Below, in pieces: positions 22,075 to 29,931 of a stretch of DNA of 37,558 bases; the stretch's first letter is position 1; each line of letters begins with the position of its first letter. The notes under the pieces are model-generated. The model was not told the origin of the DNA and ran no database searches. It was given only the letters and a program-made list of their open reading frames with translations. The position numbers and the translations under genes are program-made. This DNA is from Oscillospiraceae bacterium (GTDB taxonomy: Bacteria > Bacillota > Clostridia > Oscillospirales > Oscillospiraceae), in the NCBI GenBank assembly GCA_902774015.1, contig CACYHB010000018.1, positions 1 through 37,558 of the forward strand. Reading direction: 5' to 3'.

Positions 22075-23085
22075 TCAAGCGCGCTTCTTCATTTGCTTCA
22101 GTTTTTCAATCATCCTCTCGCAAACCTCGTCCATGTCGCCCACGATCCCGTAGTCGCAGTACCGAAAAATGGCGGCATCGGGATCTTTGTTGACTGCCAC
22201 GATCCGGTCGGAGTCGGTAATGCCGGTAACGTGGTTGACAGCGCCGGAAACGCCGAAGGCAATGTAGAGCTTTGGCTTGACCACCGCGCCGGACTGGCCT
22301 ATGACCAGTTTGAAGGGCAGAAGGCCGCGGTCGAAAACGGGTCTGGTGCAGCCGATCTTGCCGCCGAGAAGCTCCGCCAGTTCCCGGTACCTGGGAAGTC
22401 GGTCGGCTCCCTTCATGCCGTTGCCCACGCAAACGATCACATCCGCGTCCGCGATGTTCAGACTCTCGTCGGCTTCGTCGGCCCTGAAGTCCAGTCTCTT
22501 CGTGCGTATCTCTTCAACGGGAACGTCGAAGACCTCTTCCGTGGTGATGCACTCACGCCTGCCGGCGGGAGCGTACTTAAACGTTCCGGGACGGATCGTG
22601 CCCACCTGAGGGCGCATGTCCGGTACGGTGATGACAGCCATCATCTTACCGCCCACGGCAGGCTCCACGAACTCGATGTCGCCAGTCTCCGGATTCCAAT
22701 TAAGCTGTGTGGCATCGGAAGTACAGCCTGTCGGCAGGCGGCAGGCAAAGCGGGGCGCAAAGTCACGTCCGAAAATGGTACCGCCCACGAAAACGGCGCT
22801 TGGCTTGTACTTCCGGCAAAGCTCGGTAAAGAGCCCGGTGTATGCGTCGGTACTGAAGGTATCGCAGCCGGTGCCGCTGACATGGATGATCTTGTCCACG
22901 CCGCACTCCCGCACCTTGTCCTTCTCCCCCTCGGGAAGTTCCCCCACGATGACCGCGGTCAAAGGCTCACGGGAAGCGTCGCATATTTTGCGGATCTCGC
23001 AGCACAGCTCAAGAGATACGGGATGAACGGTCTTGCCGTCGTGCTCGATAAATACCCACATCTCCCTGTATTCGTTCTTGTTCAT
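22075..23085 (-). CDS. etfA: electron transfer flavoprotein, alpha subunit
   Basis: EtfA with EtfB forms a flavin electron carrier. The 336-residue protein has the C-terminal FAD-binding signature PKLYIAFGVSGAVNHVTGIT, DRIVAVNKDPDAAIFRYCDY and GIVGDMDEV, and an N-terminal domain with LTAVIVGELPEGEKDKVREC. The extra N-terminal ferredoxin-like Fe-S domain present in some bifurcating EtfA proteins is not seen. It is the third gene of the FAD-oxidase-etfB-etfA operon, 13 nt after etfB. Confidence 0.95.
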   Translation of the reverse strand: MNKNEYREMWVFIEHDGKTVHPVSLELCCEIRKICDASREPLTAVIVGELPEGEKDKVRECGVDKIIHVSGTGCDTFSTDAYTGLFTELCRKYKPSAVFVGGTIFGRDFAPRFACRLPTGCTSDATQLNWNPETGDIEFVEPAVGGKMMAVITVPDMRPQVGTIRPGTFKYAPAGRRECITTEEVFDVPVEEIRTKRLDFRADEADESLNIADADVIVCVGNGMKGADRLPRYRELAELLGGKIGCTRPVFDRGLLPFKLVIGQSGAVVKPKLYIAFGVSGAVNHVTGITDSDRIVAVNKDPDAAIFRYCDYGIVGDMDEVCERMIEKLKQMKKRA

Positions 23086-23097
23086 TGCGGCACCTCC

Positions 23098-23892
23098 TTA
23101 AAGCAGGTCGCCGAGAAGACAGAGGAGCTTCTCCACGTTCCTGTCTGTGCTGCCCTCCTCTATCATCATGCCGGGCTCGCCGGTCACCGGCGGATAGGTG
23201 CGGGGGACCTTGGTGGGAGAGCCGGGGTCGCCGATCTGCGCGGGGTCCAGGCCGGGAATCGCGGCGGAAGTGAACTTGCTGATCTCCGCAAAGCGGGAGG
23301 CCCGCCAGCTCCTGAGGTTTGGAATGCGGGGCCGGTAGTTGGTCTTTTCCACGGTAAACAGGCAGGGGAATTTTGCCTCGCAGGTCTCGACGCCCTTTTC
23401 CAGCTCACGTTCGGCAATCACGGTCCTCTTCTCAGGATCGATGGATTTGATGAGGGACATGGAGCTGACCAGACTCGCGCCGAAGCGCTCGGCAAGCTGA
23501 GCGCCCATCTGCCCGGTAGCGCCGTCAAGCGACTCCTTGCCGCAGAAGATCAGGTCGAACTCGCCCAAAAGCTTTGCGGCGGAGAAGATCACATAGCTGG
23601 TTGCCAGTGTGTCAGCATTGGCAAAGGCGCGGTCGGACAGGAGAACAGCCCTGTCGGCTCCGGAGGCAAGGCATTCGCGGAGCGCCTCCATAGCCATGTC
23701 GGGGCCCATCGTGATGCAGGTGACGGAGCCGCCGTACTGCTCCCTGGTGCGGACAGCGGCTTCCAGCGCGAAGGCGTCCAGAGGATTCAGAATGGAGGGA
23801 ACGCCCGCACGGATAAGGCTTCCGGTGGCGGGATCGATCTTCACGAGGTTCACGTCGGGAACCTGTTTGACGCAGACTAAGATATTCAGCAT
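23098..23892 (-). CDS. etfB: electron transfer flavoprotein, beta subunit
   Basis: The 264-residue protein starts MLNILVCVKQVPDVNLVKID and includes LNPLDAFALEAAVRTREQYG, CITMGPDMAMEALRECLASG, DLIFCGKESLDGATGQMGAQ and the conserved KTNYRPRIPNLR stretch of EtfB (as EKTNYRPRIPNLRSW). A longer in-frame ORF upstream belongs to another frame over the oxidase gene; ATG 23892 lies after GGTGGGGGAG. With the FAD oxidase upstream and etfA downstream it forms an operon like lctBCD of acetogens, in which lactate oxidation is coupled to NAD through flavin-based electron confurcation. Confidence 0.95.
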   Translation of the reverse strand: MLNILVCVKQVPDVNLVKIDPATGSLIRAGVPSILNPLDAFALEAAVRTREQYGGSVTCITMGPDMAMEALRECLASGADRAVLLSDRAFANADTLATSYVIFSAAKLLGEFDLIFCGKESLDGATGQMGAQLAERFGASLVSSMSLIKSIDPEKRTVIAERELEKGVETCEAKFPCLFTVEKTNYRPRIPNLRSWRASRFAEISKFTSAAIPGLDPAQIGDPGSPTKVPRTYPPVTGEPGMMIEEGSTDRNVEKLLCLLGDLL

Positions 23893-23905
23893 CTCCCCCA
23901 CCTCC

Positions 23906-25330
23906 TTACACACTGTGGCAGACCTTGCCGGGATTGAGGATCCCGTCGGGGTCAAACACCTTCTTGATCGCGCCCATAAGGCCATATGCGGTATCGCCCA
24001 CGGACTCGCGCAGATATTCCTTCTTGGCGTGACCGATGGAGTGCTCACCGGAGACCTGCCCGCCGAATTCGGTGCATTTGGCATAGCACCTGTCCATGAG
24101 GGCCTTGACGCGGCGCTTGAATTCATCCTCTTCAAGGTCGTTTGAGCAGCAGTAGATGTGCAGGTTCCCGTCGCCCGCGTGGCCGAAGGAGCGGACATAC
24201 ACGCCCTGACGCGCCGCCTCATCGTGGGTGTAGACGAGGAATTCGGCGATCTTGTCAACGGGGACCACAACGTCCATCTCGTCAAGAAGCCTGGTTTCCG
24301 CCTCAATGACGGTGAGAAATGCGCTCCTTGCCGCCCAGACGTCCTTCTTGAGGTTATCTGTCCATACGACCAGAACATCGTACGCGCCGGTCCTCTCCGC
24401 GACCTCGCCCAGACGATCCATCTTGCCGATCAGCTCGGCCTCGCTGCTGCCCACCAGGGTGACGAGTATGTATGCGCCCGCCTCCTTGCCGCCTACCGCA
24501 GTTGGGAAGACTGCGTTGCCGGTGAAAGCCGCGGAAGAATCCACGATGTCGCGCTCCATGAACTCGATGGACTGGGGGTCGAGGTTGGCAAGCTTGATCG
24601 AAGGCACAGACGCGATGGCAGAGGCAATGTCGCTGAAGGGCAGAATGAGGGAAACGTCCATGATGGGCCTGGGAATGAGCTTCAGCGTCAGCTCGGTGAT
24701 GATGCCGAGGGTGCCCTCGGAGCCGACCATCAGATGCAGAAGCGAATAGCCGGAGCTGGTCTTGCACACGGTCTTGCCCAGCTTCAGGATCTCACCGCTG
24801 GGGAGGACGACGGTCATGGCGAGAACGTAGTCGCGGGTAACGCCGTACTTGACAGCCCTCATGCCGCCGGCGTTGGTGCTGACGTTGCCGCCCACGGTAG
24901 CGGTCTTCTCGCCGGGATCCGGCGGGTACATGAGCCCGTGGGCCAGAGCATCCGCCGCAAGATCGCTCAGCAGCACCCCAGGCTGGGTGTGAACGACGAG
25001 GTTGCTCATGTCGTAAGAGAGGATCCTGTTCATTCTTTCTGTGGAAATCACGATGCCGCCGTTCACGGGGACGCAGCCGCCCACAAGCCCCGTTCCCGCA
25101 CCGCGCACGGTGACGGGAATCTTGTTGGCAGAGCAGATCTTCATGATCTCCGATACTTCCTCCGTGGTCTCGACGAGACACACCGCATCGGGAAGCGCTT
25201 TCCCGTAGATGGGCATTTCGTCGTGGGAGTATTCTTCTTTGACGTTTTCGCCCGCGGAGAAACGCCGCGCACCCACGACCGCGCGCAGCTGCTCCGCTGT
25301 TTCAGGCGTCAATTTGTTATATTCTGCCAT
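23906..25330 (-). CDS. FAD-binding oxidase, GlcD / Etf-linked lactate dehydrogenase type
   Basis: The 474-residue protein has the FAD-binding PCMH domain (PVTVRGAGTGLVGGCVPVNG and LSYDMSNLVVHTQPGVLLSD and TVGGNVSTNAGGMRAVKYGV) and the C-terminal oxidase domain with SFGHAGDGNLH and QVSGEHSIGHAKKEYL. It belongs to the glycolate oxidase GlcD/D-lactate dehydrogenase family. In Acetobacterium woodii the homologue LctD works with LctB and LctC (EtfB and EtfA); the same gene order oxidase-etfB-etfA is seen here, so lactate or another 2-hydroxyacid is the likely substrate. No lactate permease is adjacent. GGAGGAAGCGCCT precedes the ATG. Confidence 0.9.
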   Translation of the reverse strand: MAEYNKLTPETAEQLRAVVGARRFSAGENVKEEYSHDEMPIYGKALPDAVCLVETTEEVSEIMKICSANKIPVTVRGAGTGLVGGCVPVNGGIVISTERMNRILSYDMSNLVVHTQPGVLLSDLAADALAHGLMYPPDPGEKTATVGGNVSTNAGGMRAVKYGVTRDYVLAMTVVLPSGEILKLGKTVCKTSSGYSLLHLMVGSEGTLGIITELTLKLIPRPIMDVSLILPFSDIASAIASVPSIKLANLDPQSIEFMERDIVDSSAAFTGNAVFPTAVGGKEAGAYILVTLVGSSEAELIGKMDRLGEVAERTGAYDVLVVWTDNLKKDVWAARSAFLTVIEAETRLLDEMDVVVPVDKIAEFLVYTHDEAARQGVYVRSFGHAGDGNLHIYCCSNDLEEDEFKRRVKALMDRCYAKCTEFGGQVSGEHSIGHAKKEYLRESVGDTAYGLMGAIKKVFDPDGILNPGKVCHSV

Positions 25331-25737
25331 AGGCGCTTCCTCCTGATCCTTTCACACGTTGGTTTTACTATGCCTGAGGCCAACTCTCCGCATTCGGCCG
25401 TGATCGCCGTCCGTATCTCCGCTCTGTACGCTGCCGTCTGTCAATTGTCCGGATCGGGACTAAAAGTCGTTTCCTACCAATACCCGTGAGATGAGGTTTC
25501 CTGTAAAAGAGTATAAGCCGGATTCCCGGTTTTGGAAAGCTGAGATCTCTTCGGCCGGTCCGGATACGGCGGAGACGTCCGGCGCAGGGATCCATGCGTT
25601 CATCCAGAACGCAGGAGGCCCCGTCCCGGCCCCGCCGGCACCTCTGTCCCGGGATCGCTTTTTCCGACAGATTCTTTTCCGCTGCGGGAGTGTAACGAAA
25701 AATCCGTCTGCGCCCCGAAAAAACTCGCAAAAAAGTG
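25331..25737. other. intergenic region without recognised gene
   Basis: About 400 bp between the divergent FAD-oxidase gene and the rplJ promoter. On the minus strand a TTGACA-like box occurs at 25439-25444 but no good -10 lies 16-18 nt beyond. No repeat, RNA or coding signal is evident. Confidence 0.5.
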
Positions 25738-25766
25738 TTGACAAGGGCCACGGCCTGGTATATATT
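25738..25766 (+). promoter_or_regulatory. rplJL promoter
   Basis: TTGACA (25738-25743), 17-nt spacer, TATATT (25761-25766): identical boxes and spacing to the S10 promoter. The transcript has a leader of about 145 nt before rplJ. Confidence 0.93.
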
Positions 25767-25773
25767 ATTTGAG

Positions 25774-25822
25774 CGCTCCGAAGACAGCAGGTGGGTTCTG
25801 CCCGTAAATCCTGCCGAGGACA
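25774..25822 (+). ncRNA. L10 leader (ribosomal protein L10 autoregulatory RNA)
   Basis: The segment CGCTCCGAAGACAGCAGGTG followed by GTAAATCCTGCCGAGGA matches the conserved L10 leader: a stem around CAGCAGG/CCTGC with the flanking CCGAAGAC and CCGAGG. L10 in complex with L12 binds it and represses rplJL. It is placed between the promoter and an attenuator (25848-25883). Identity rests on motif recognition. Confidence 0.85.
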
Positions 25823-25847
25823 TCAACAAGCTTTGATTGTTTTTGTG

Positions 25848-25883
25848 CCTTTGCGTCTTTTCGGATGCAGAGGTTTTCTTTTT
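25848..25883 (+). terminator. attenuator in the rplJL leader
   Basis: CCTTTGCGTC (25848-25857) pairs with GATGCAGAGG (25864-25873), ten pairs including two G-U, loop TTTTCG, followed by TTTTCTTTTT. It lies 38 nt before the rplJ ATG. The L10 leader upstream would control whether it forms. Confidence 0.75.
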
Positions 25884-25920
25884 GGGCGCGACTGATATCG
25901 TGTGGAGGTGAAAAACACAC

Positions 25921-26454
25921 ATGCCGAACGCAAAGGTTCTTAGCGAAAAGCAGGCGATCGTCGAAGCCCTCGCCGAGCGCATCAAGAACGCGGGTTCCGG
26001 CGTCCTCGTCGACTACAAGGGTATCACCGTGGCCGAGGATACCGCGCTGCGTACCGAGCTGCGCAAGGACGGAGTGGAATACACCGTCGTCAAGAACACC
26101 CTGACCAGAAAGGCCCTGGACAAGCTGGGGATGAGTGATCTCGATCACGTCCTCAACGGCACCACCTCTCTGGCTACCGCCGAGAATGATCCCATTGCTC
26201 CTTTCCGCATCATCAACGACTACAGCAAGAAGCTGGGCGACCGCTTCAACATCAAGGCTGCCTTCATGGAGGGCAAGGTCCTGAGCGAGTCTGAGATCGC
26301 GGAGATGGCAGAGCTGCCCGGCAAGGACGCTCTGTACGCCAAGGTTCTGGGTACCATGATCGCTCCCATCACCGGTCTGGCCGTCTGCCTGGGTCAGATC
26401 CTCGAGCAGAAGGGCGGCTCTCTGGAGTCCGCTGAGGCAGAAGCTGCCGAATAA
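25921..26454 (+). CDS. rplJ: 50S ribosomal protein L10
   Basis: L10 anchors L7/L12 dimers on the stalk. The 177-residue protein begins MPNAKVLSEKQAIVEALAER and has GVLVDYKGITVAEDTALRTE, YTVVKNTLTRKALDK and a C-terminal L12-binding helix (GKDALYAKVLGTMIAPITGL, CLGQILEQKGG). A GTGGAGGTGAAAAA stretch provides the ribosome-binding site. rplK and rplA do not precede it, so this is a separate rplJL unit. Confidence 0.97.
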   Translation: MPNAKVLSEKQAIVEALAERIKNAGSGVLVDYKGITVAEDTALRTELRKDGVEYTVVKNTLTRKALDKLGMSDLDHVLNGTTSLATAENDPIAPFRIINDYSKKLGDRFNIKAAFMEGKVLSESEIAEMAELPGKDALYAKVLGTMIAPITGLAVCLGQILEQKGGSLESAEAEAAE

Positions 26455-26490
26455 TCCGGCACTCACAAATTTTTAATGGAGGAATTTATC

Positions 26491-26862
26491 ATGTCTGAGA
26501 AAATCACTGCCATGATCGAAGAGATCAAGGGTCTGTCCGTTCTCGAGCTGGCTGAGCTCGTTCACGCCCTGGAGGACACCTTCGGTGTCTCCGCCGCCGC
26601 CGTCGCCGCCGGCCCCGCCGCTGGTGCCGCTGCCGCTCCCGTCGAAGAGAAGACCGAGTTTGACGTTGTCATGACCAGCTTCGGCGCTGAGAAGATCAAG
26701 GTCATCAAGGAAGTCCGCGGTATCACCGGTCTGGGCCTGGCCGACGCCAAGGCTCTGGTCGAAGGCATCCCCGCCAAGATCAAGGAAGCTGTCTCCAAGG
26801 AAGACGCCGAGGCCCTCAAGGCCCAGCTCGAAGCTGTCGGCGCCACCGTCGAGCTCAAGTAA
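26491..26862 (+). CDS. rplL: 50S ribosomal protein L7/L12
   Basis: The stalk protein recruits translation factors. The 123-residue product begins [20 protein letters not shown] and has an Ala/Pro hinge ([20 protein letters not shown]) and the C-terminal factor-binding domain [40 protein letters not shown]. The ATG at 26491, preceded by GGAGG, is used rather than an upstream in-frame ATG at 26476. A strong terminator follows and rpoB does not; comEB lies convergent instead. Confidence 0.97.
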   Translation: MSEKITAMIEEIKGLSVLELAELVHALEDTFGVSAAAVAAGPAAGAAAAPVEEKTEFDVVMTSFGAEKIKVIKEVRGITGLGLADAKALVEGIPAKIKEAVSKEDAEALKAQLEAVGATVELK

Positions 26863-26875
26863 TTCGAGTGCAAGC

Positions 26876-26917
26876 GAAACGAAAACCACTCTCTTCGGAG
26901 AGTGGTTTTTCGTTTCC
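26876..26917. terminator. bidirectional terminator between rplL and comEB
   Basis: GAAACGAAAACCACTCTC pairs with GAGAGTGGTTTTTCGTTTC around a TTCG tetraloop (about 18 bp). A/T runs on both sides of the stem suit termination on both strands. Confidence 0.92.
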
Positions 26918-26920
26918 TGT

Positions 26921-27412
26921 TCACTTCTCCCCGATCCAGATGATGCTGTCGTCGTTTTCGATCCAGTCGCTGACCGGGATGGTGCGGTAGTTGCGCTCGT
27001 CCACGCGGATGACGATCTTCTCAATGCCGGCGTTGATGATCTGCCGCTTGCACATGGAGCAGCTCATGGCGTCGGGCAGGAGGGCGTTGGTCTTGGCGTC
27101 CCGGCCCACCAGATAGATGGTGGCGCCGATCATGTCCCGCCGGGGGGCGGAGATGATGGCGTTGGCCTCGGCGTGGACGCTGCGGCAGAGCTCGTAGCGC
27201 TCGCCGGAGGGGATGTGCAGGTTTTCCCGGTTGCAGAAGCCCAGGTCCGTGCAGTTGCGGCGGCCGCGGGGCGCGCCGTTGTAGCCGGTGGAGATGATCT
27301 CATCGTTGCGCACGATGATGGCGCCGTACTTGCGGCGCAGGCAGGTGGAACGCTCCAGAACGGAGTTGGCAATGTCCAGATAATAGTTCTGTTTGCTGGT
27401 TCGGCTGTCCAT
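26921..27412 (-). CDS. comEB: dCMP deaminase (ComEB-like)
   Basis: Converts dCMP to dUMP for thymidylate synthesis. The 163-residue protein has the zinc motifs HAEAN (His80, Glu82) and PDAMSCSMC (Cys118, Cys121), typical of deoxycytidylate deaminases, plus YNGAPRGRRNCTDLGFCNRE with extra cysteines that may bind a structural metal. It is convergent with rplL and has its own promoter at 27445. ComEB is often next to competence genes, but none is present here. Confidence 0.93.
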   Translation of the reverse strand: MDSRTSKQNYYLDIANSVLERSTCLRRKYGAIIVRNDEIISTGYNGAPRGRRNCTDLGFCNRENLHIPSGERYELCRSVHAEANAIISAPRRDMIGATIYLVGRDAKTNALLPDAMSCSMCKRQIINAGIEKIVIRVDERNYRTIPVSDWIENDDSIIWIGEK

Positions 27413-27444
27413 GGCAGGATCCCTCTTCTCTCTCGGTTTTCTAT

Positions 27445-27473
27445 ATCTTATCTCAGCTTTCCCGCTCCGTCAA
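27445..27473 (-). promoter_or_regulatory. comEB promoter
   Basis: TTGACG (27468-27473), 17-nt spacer, TAAGAT (27445-27450), minus strand. Confidence 0.75.
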
Positions 27474-27532
27474 GCGCAAGCCGAAGCTTCCCGCATCATC
27501 CTTCCAAAATCTGTAGCTTTTTTATGCGGCAT

Positions 27533-27542
27533 ATGATATAAT
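27533..27542 (+). promoter_or_regulatory. extended -10 promoter before queH
   Basis: TGATATAAT with the hexamer TATAAT at 27537-27542 and TG one base before. The -35 is weak (TGTAGC at 27512). Transcription would start near 27549, about 40 nt before queH. Confidence 0.6.
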
Positions 27543-27589
27543 ACAAATAATAATCTGGTGAAGTTTCACGGATTCCCGGCAGGAAGCAT

Positions 27590-28228
27590 ATGAATCAACG
27601 AAATTATCAAAGAGAACTGGACCGGATCATCCAGAAACAGGGGAGCAAAAAGCCCCGCGTGCTGCTGCACAGCTGCTGCGGCCCCTGTTCCAGCGCCGTG
27701 CTGGAATACCTGACCCAATATTTTGACGTGACCCTCCTCTGGTATAACCCGAACCTCTATCCCCAGGCGGAGTTTGAGCGCCGTTTCCGGACGCAGGTGG
27801 AGCTCGTTGAGAAAATGGGGCTGACCGAACAGGTGAGCATTCTCGCCGAGCCCTGGAAGCACGAGGACTACGACCGGCGCGTCAAGGGATTGGAGGACGA
27901 GCCGGAGGGCGGTCGTCGCTGCACCGAATGCTTCCGTCTGCGGCTTCTGGAGTGTGCCAGGCTCGCAAAGCACTACGGCTTCGACTATTTCTGCACTACC
28001 TTGACCCTCTCCCGGCACAAGGACGCCCAGCGCATCAACGCCCTGGGCGAGGAGCTCGGCCGCGCCGCCGGGGTGCGGTGGCTGCCCTCGGATTTCAAAA
28101 AGCAGGGGCGGGAAATGCGCTCGACGGAGCTTGCCGAGCAGTACGGTCTCTACCGGCAGCTCTACTGCGGCTGCGAATACTCCCTGCACAGGCGCGAGAC
28201 CCACGGGCAGGAGGACGCCGCAGAATAG
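27590..28228 (+). CDS. queH: epoxyqueuosine reductase QueH
   Basis: QueH (formerly DUF208) performs the last step of queuosine synthesis, reducing epoxyqueuosine in tRNA without cobalamin. The 212-residue protein has the Fe-S and metal ligand motifs HSCCGPC (residues 27-33), RRCTECFRLRL (about 107) and YCGCEY near the C-terminus, and FCTTLTLSRHKDAQRI. Length is normal. It is directly followed by a preQ1-I-like riboswitch and the putative queuosine-precursor transporter queT. Other que genes are not in the window. Confidence 0.96.
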   Translation: MNQRNYQRELDRIIQKQGSKKPRVLLHSCCGPCSSAVLEYLTQYFDVTLLWYNPNLYPQAEFERRFRTQVELVEKMGLTEQVSILAEPWKHEDYDRRVKGLEDEPEGGRRCTECFRLRLLECARLAKHYGFDYFCTTLTLSRHKDAQRINALGEELGRAAGVRWLPSDFKKQGREMRSTELAEQYGLYRQLYCGCEYSLHRRETHGQEDAAE

Positions 28229-28235
28229 CCGAACC

Positions 28236-28268
28236 GCTGGTTTCCACACCCAGCTAAAAAAATGGAGG
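28236..28268 (+). ncRNA. preQ1-I-like riboswitch controlling queT
   Basis: A very short aptamer is visible: stem P1 GCTGG (28236-28240) with CCAGC (28250-28254), loop TTTCCACAC, then an A-rich tail TAAAAAAA and TGG (28263-28265) that can pair with CCA (28244-28246) of the loop to make the H-type pseudoknot. The tail runs straight into the Shine-Dalgarno GGAGG (28264-28268) of queT. Ligand binding would hide the SD, a translational OFF switch. This is the architecture of class I preQ1 riboswitches, and the downstream gene is a queuosine-precursor transporter. Confidence 0.8.
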
Positions 28269-28277
28269 TTCCCGATC

Positions 28278-28808
28278 ATGAAAAAGACCGCTTCGACCCA
28301 TCGCATCGCTCTGGCCGCCGTTGTGGGCGCCGCCTACGCGGTGCTGACCATTCTCCTCGCCCCCATCAGCTACGGCGCCGTACAGTGCCGCATCTCGGAG
28401 GCGCTGTGCATTCTCCCCTTTTTCCTCCCCTGCACGGTCTGGGGCCTCTTTGCCGGATGCATCCTGGCAAACCTGATCACAGGCAACGTGTTCGACATCG
28501 TCTTCGGCTCGCTGGCCACGCTTTTCGCGGCTCTCATCACAGCGCGGCTCGGCAAAAAACGGCGTACTATCGGCACGGAGCTTCTGGCCTGCTTTCAGCC
28601 GGTGATCTTCAACGCCGTCATCATCGGCGCCGTGATCACCAGGGGCTATGAGGGCCTGAGCCTCTTTGCGCACTGGGACGTGTTCGCGGCCAACATGCTC
28701 TGGGTCGGCCTGGGCGAGGCGCTGGTGCTGTACGCCCTGGGCTTCCCGCTGATGCGCTGGCTCCCGGGAAAAAAGTTTTTCCGCCGCATGATGGAAAAGA
28801 TCAACTGA
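28278..28808 (+). CDS. queT: queuosine precursor transporter QueT (ECF S component)
   Basis: The 176-residue protein has about six membrane helices: IALAAVVGAAYAVLTILLAP, then ISYGAVQCRISEALCILPFF and LPCTVWGLFAGCILANLITG, ending MLWVGLGEALVLYALGFPLM. The pattern AVQCRISEAL after helix 1 is characteristic of QueT-type substrate-binding proteins that work with the shared ECF module. The ATG at 28278 follows GGAGG and the preQ1-like aptamer, which supports a queuosine-precursor substrate. EcfAAT are not in the window. Confidence 0.92.
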   Translation: MKKTASTHRIALAAVVGAAYAVLTILLAPISYGAVQCRISEALCILPFFLPCTVWGLFAGCILANLITGNVFDIVFGSLATLFAALITARLGKKRRTIGTELLACFQPVIFNAVIIGAVITRGYEGLSLFAHWDVFAANMLWVGLGEALVLYALGFPLMRWLPGKKFFRRMMEKIN

Positions 28809-28833
28809 CCGGAAATATAAAAGGAGTGTTATC

Positions 28834-29715
28834 ATGAAAGTCCGCAAAGCCATTATCCCCGCCGCGGGCCTCGGCAGCCGGCTGCTGCCCAACACCAAGA
28901 GCATCCCCAAGGAGATGCTGCCCCTGGTGGACAAGCCTGTCATCCAGTACATCGTGGAGGAGGCCGTCTCCGCCGGTGTGGAGCAGATCCTGATCATCAC
29001 CAACCGCGGCAAGAACCCCATTGAGGACTATTTCGACTATGCGCCGGATCTCGAAGCCCGCATGCGCGAGGACGGGAAGATCAAGGAGGCCGAGACCATC
29101 CGCCGGGTGGCCGACATGGCCGACGTCTTCTTCCTGCGCCAGAAGGAGACCAAGGGTCTGGGCCACGCCGTATGGCGCGCCAAGAGCTTCGTGGGCAACG
29201 AGCCCTTCGGCGTCCTCCTGGGCGACGACATCATGCTGGGACAGAAGCCGGTGCTCAAGCAGCTGGTGGAGGCCGCCGAGGCCAACGAATGCAGCGCCGT
29301 GGCCATCCACAGGGTACCGGACGAGCTGATCGTCAAGTATTCCTCCGTACGGCTGGAAGAGCAGCGGGGCGACCGGGTCTACCGCATCAGCGACATGAAC
29401 GAGAAGCCCACGCTGGAGGAAAAGCTCTCGGACTACGCGATCCTGGGCCGCTACGTGCTGACCCCCGCCATTTTCGACATTCTGGAGCACACCGCCCCCG
29501 GCCGCAACAACGAGATCCAGCTCACCGACGGCATGAAGGAGCTGGTACGGCACGAGCGCATGGTGGGCGTGGACTTTGAAGGACGCCGTTATGACACCGG
29601 CAACCTCAAGGGTTACCTGGAGTCCATCATCGACTTTGCCCTGCAGAACGAGGAGGCCGGCCCCTGGCTGCGCCGGTTCATCCTCGACAAAGCGGAGCTG
29701 CTGCGGGAGAAGTGA
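28834..29715 (+). CDS. galU: UTP-glucose-1-phosphate uridylyltransferase
   Basis: Makes UDP-glucose from UTP and glucose-1-phosphate for cell envelope polymers. The 293-residue protein begins MKVRKAIIPAAGLGSRLLPN and contains the nucleotidyltransferase signature GLGSRLLPNTKSIPKEMLPL, then ETKGLGHAVWRAKSFVGNEP, FGVLLGDDIMLG and QLTDGMKELVRHERMVGVDF. Length is normal. GGAG precedes the ATG. It is probably on its own or the queT transcript. Confidence 0.97.
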   Translation: MKVRKAIIPAAGLGSRLLPNTKSIPKEMLPLVDKPVIQYIVEEAVSAGVEQILIITNRGKNPIEDYFDYAPDLEARMREDGKIKEAETIRRVADMADVFFLRQKETKGLGHAVWRAKSFVGNEPFGVLLGDDIMLGQKPVLKQLVEAAEANECSAVAIHRVPDELIVKYSSVRLEEQRGDRVYRISDMNEKPTLEEKLSDYAILGRYVLTPAIFDILEHTAPGRNNEIQLTDGMKELVRHERMVGVDFEGRRYDTGNLKGYLESIIDFALQNEEAGPWLRRFILDKAELLREK

Positions 29716-29752
29716 TCCCCGCCGGCCGCTGCCTGTTGAACACCGCCGTGAC

Positions 29753-29781
29753 TTGACATTTCCCCGCGGGAGGACTACAAT
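29753..29781 (+). promoter_or_regulatory. thiT promoter
   Basis: TTGACA (29753-29758), 17-nt spacer, TACAAT (29776-29781). Transcription would start near 29788, just before the TPP aptamer. Confidence 0.88.
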
Positions 29782-29797
29782 AGCCGCGTCAAGTAAA

Positions 29798-29892
29798 TAT
29801 GGGGAGCTGGGTGATCCCGGCTGAGAAGGGGTAAGCGAGCCTCTAAACCCAGGAACCTGATCCGGGTAATGCCGGCGTAGGAAACAGAGTAC
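29798..29892 (+). ncRNA. TPP riboswitch (THI element)
   Basis: Conserved TPP aptamer elements are present in order: GGGGAGCTGGGTGATCCCGG with CTGAGA (the thi-box), then ACCCAGGAACCTGATC, CGGGTAATGCCGGCGTAGG. The thi-box consensus CTGAGA plus ACCTGATC and GCGTAGG is diagnostic. It is upstream of thiT and an intrinsic terminator (29900), so it should turn transcription off when thiamine pyrophosphate is abundant. Confidence 0.95.
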
Positions 29893-29899
29893 GCAGTTT

Positions 29900-29931
29900 G
29901 CCGCAGGTTCGCGATCGAGCCTGCGGCTTTT
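29900..29931 (+). terminator. TPP riboswitch expression-platform terminator
   Basis: GCCGCAGG (29900-29907) pairs with CCTGCGGC (29920-29927), 12-nt loop, followed by TTTTG. It is placed between the TPP aptamer and thiT. Confidence 0.8.

Noticed and set aside
25439-25444. TTGACA-like box as a promoter for the FAD oxidase operon
   Set aside because: No acceptable -10 within 16-18 nt; the actual promoter was not identified.
27413-27589. A second preQ1 riboswitch before queH
   Set aside because: No stem-A-rich-tail-SD arrangement found; only an extended -10 is convincing.
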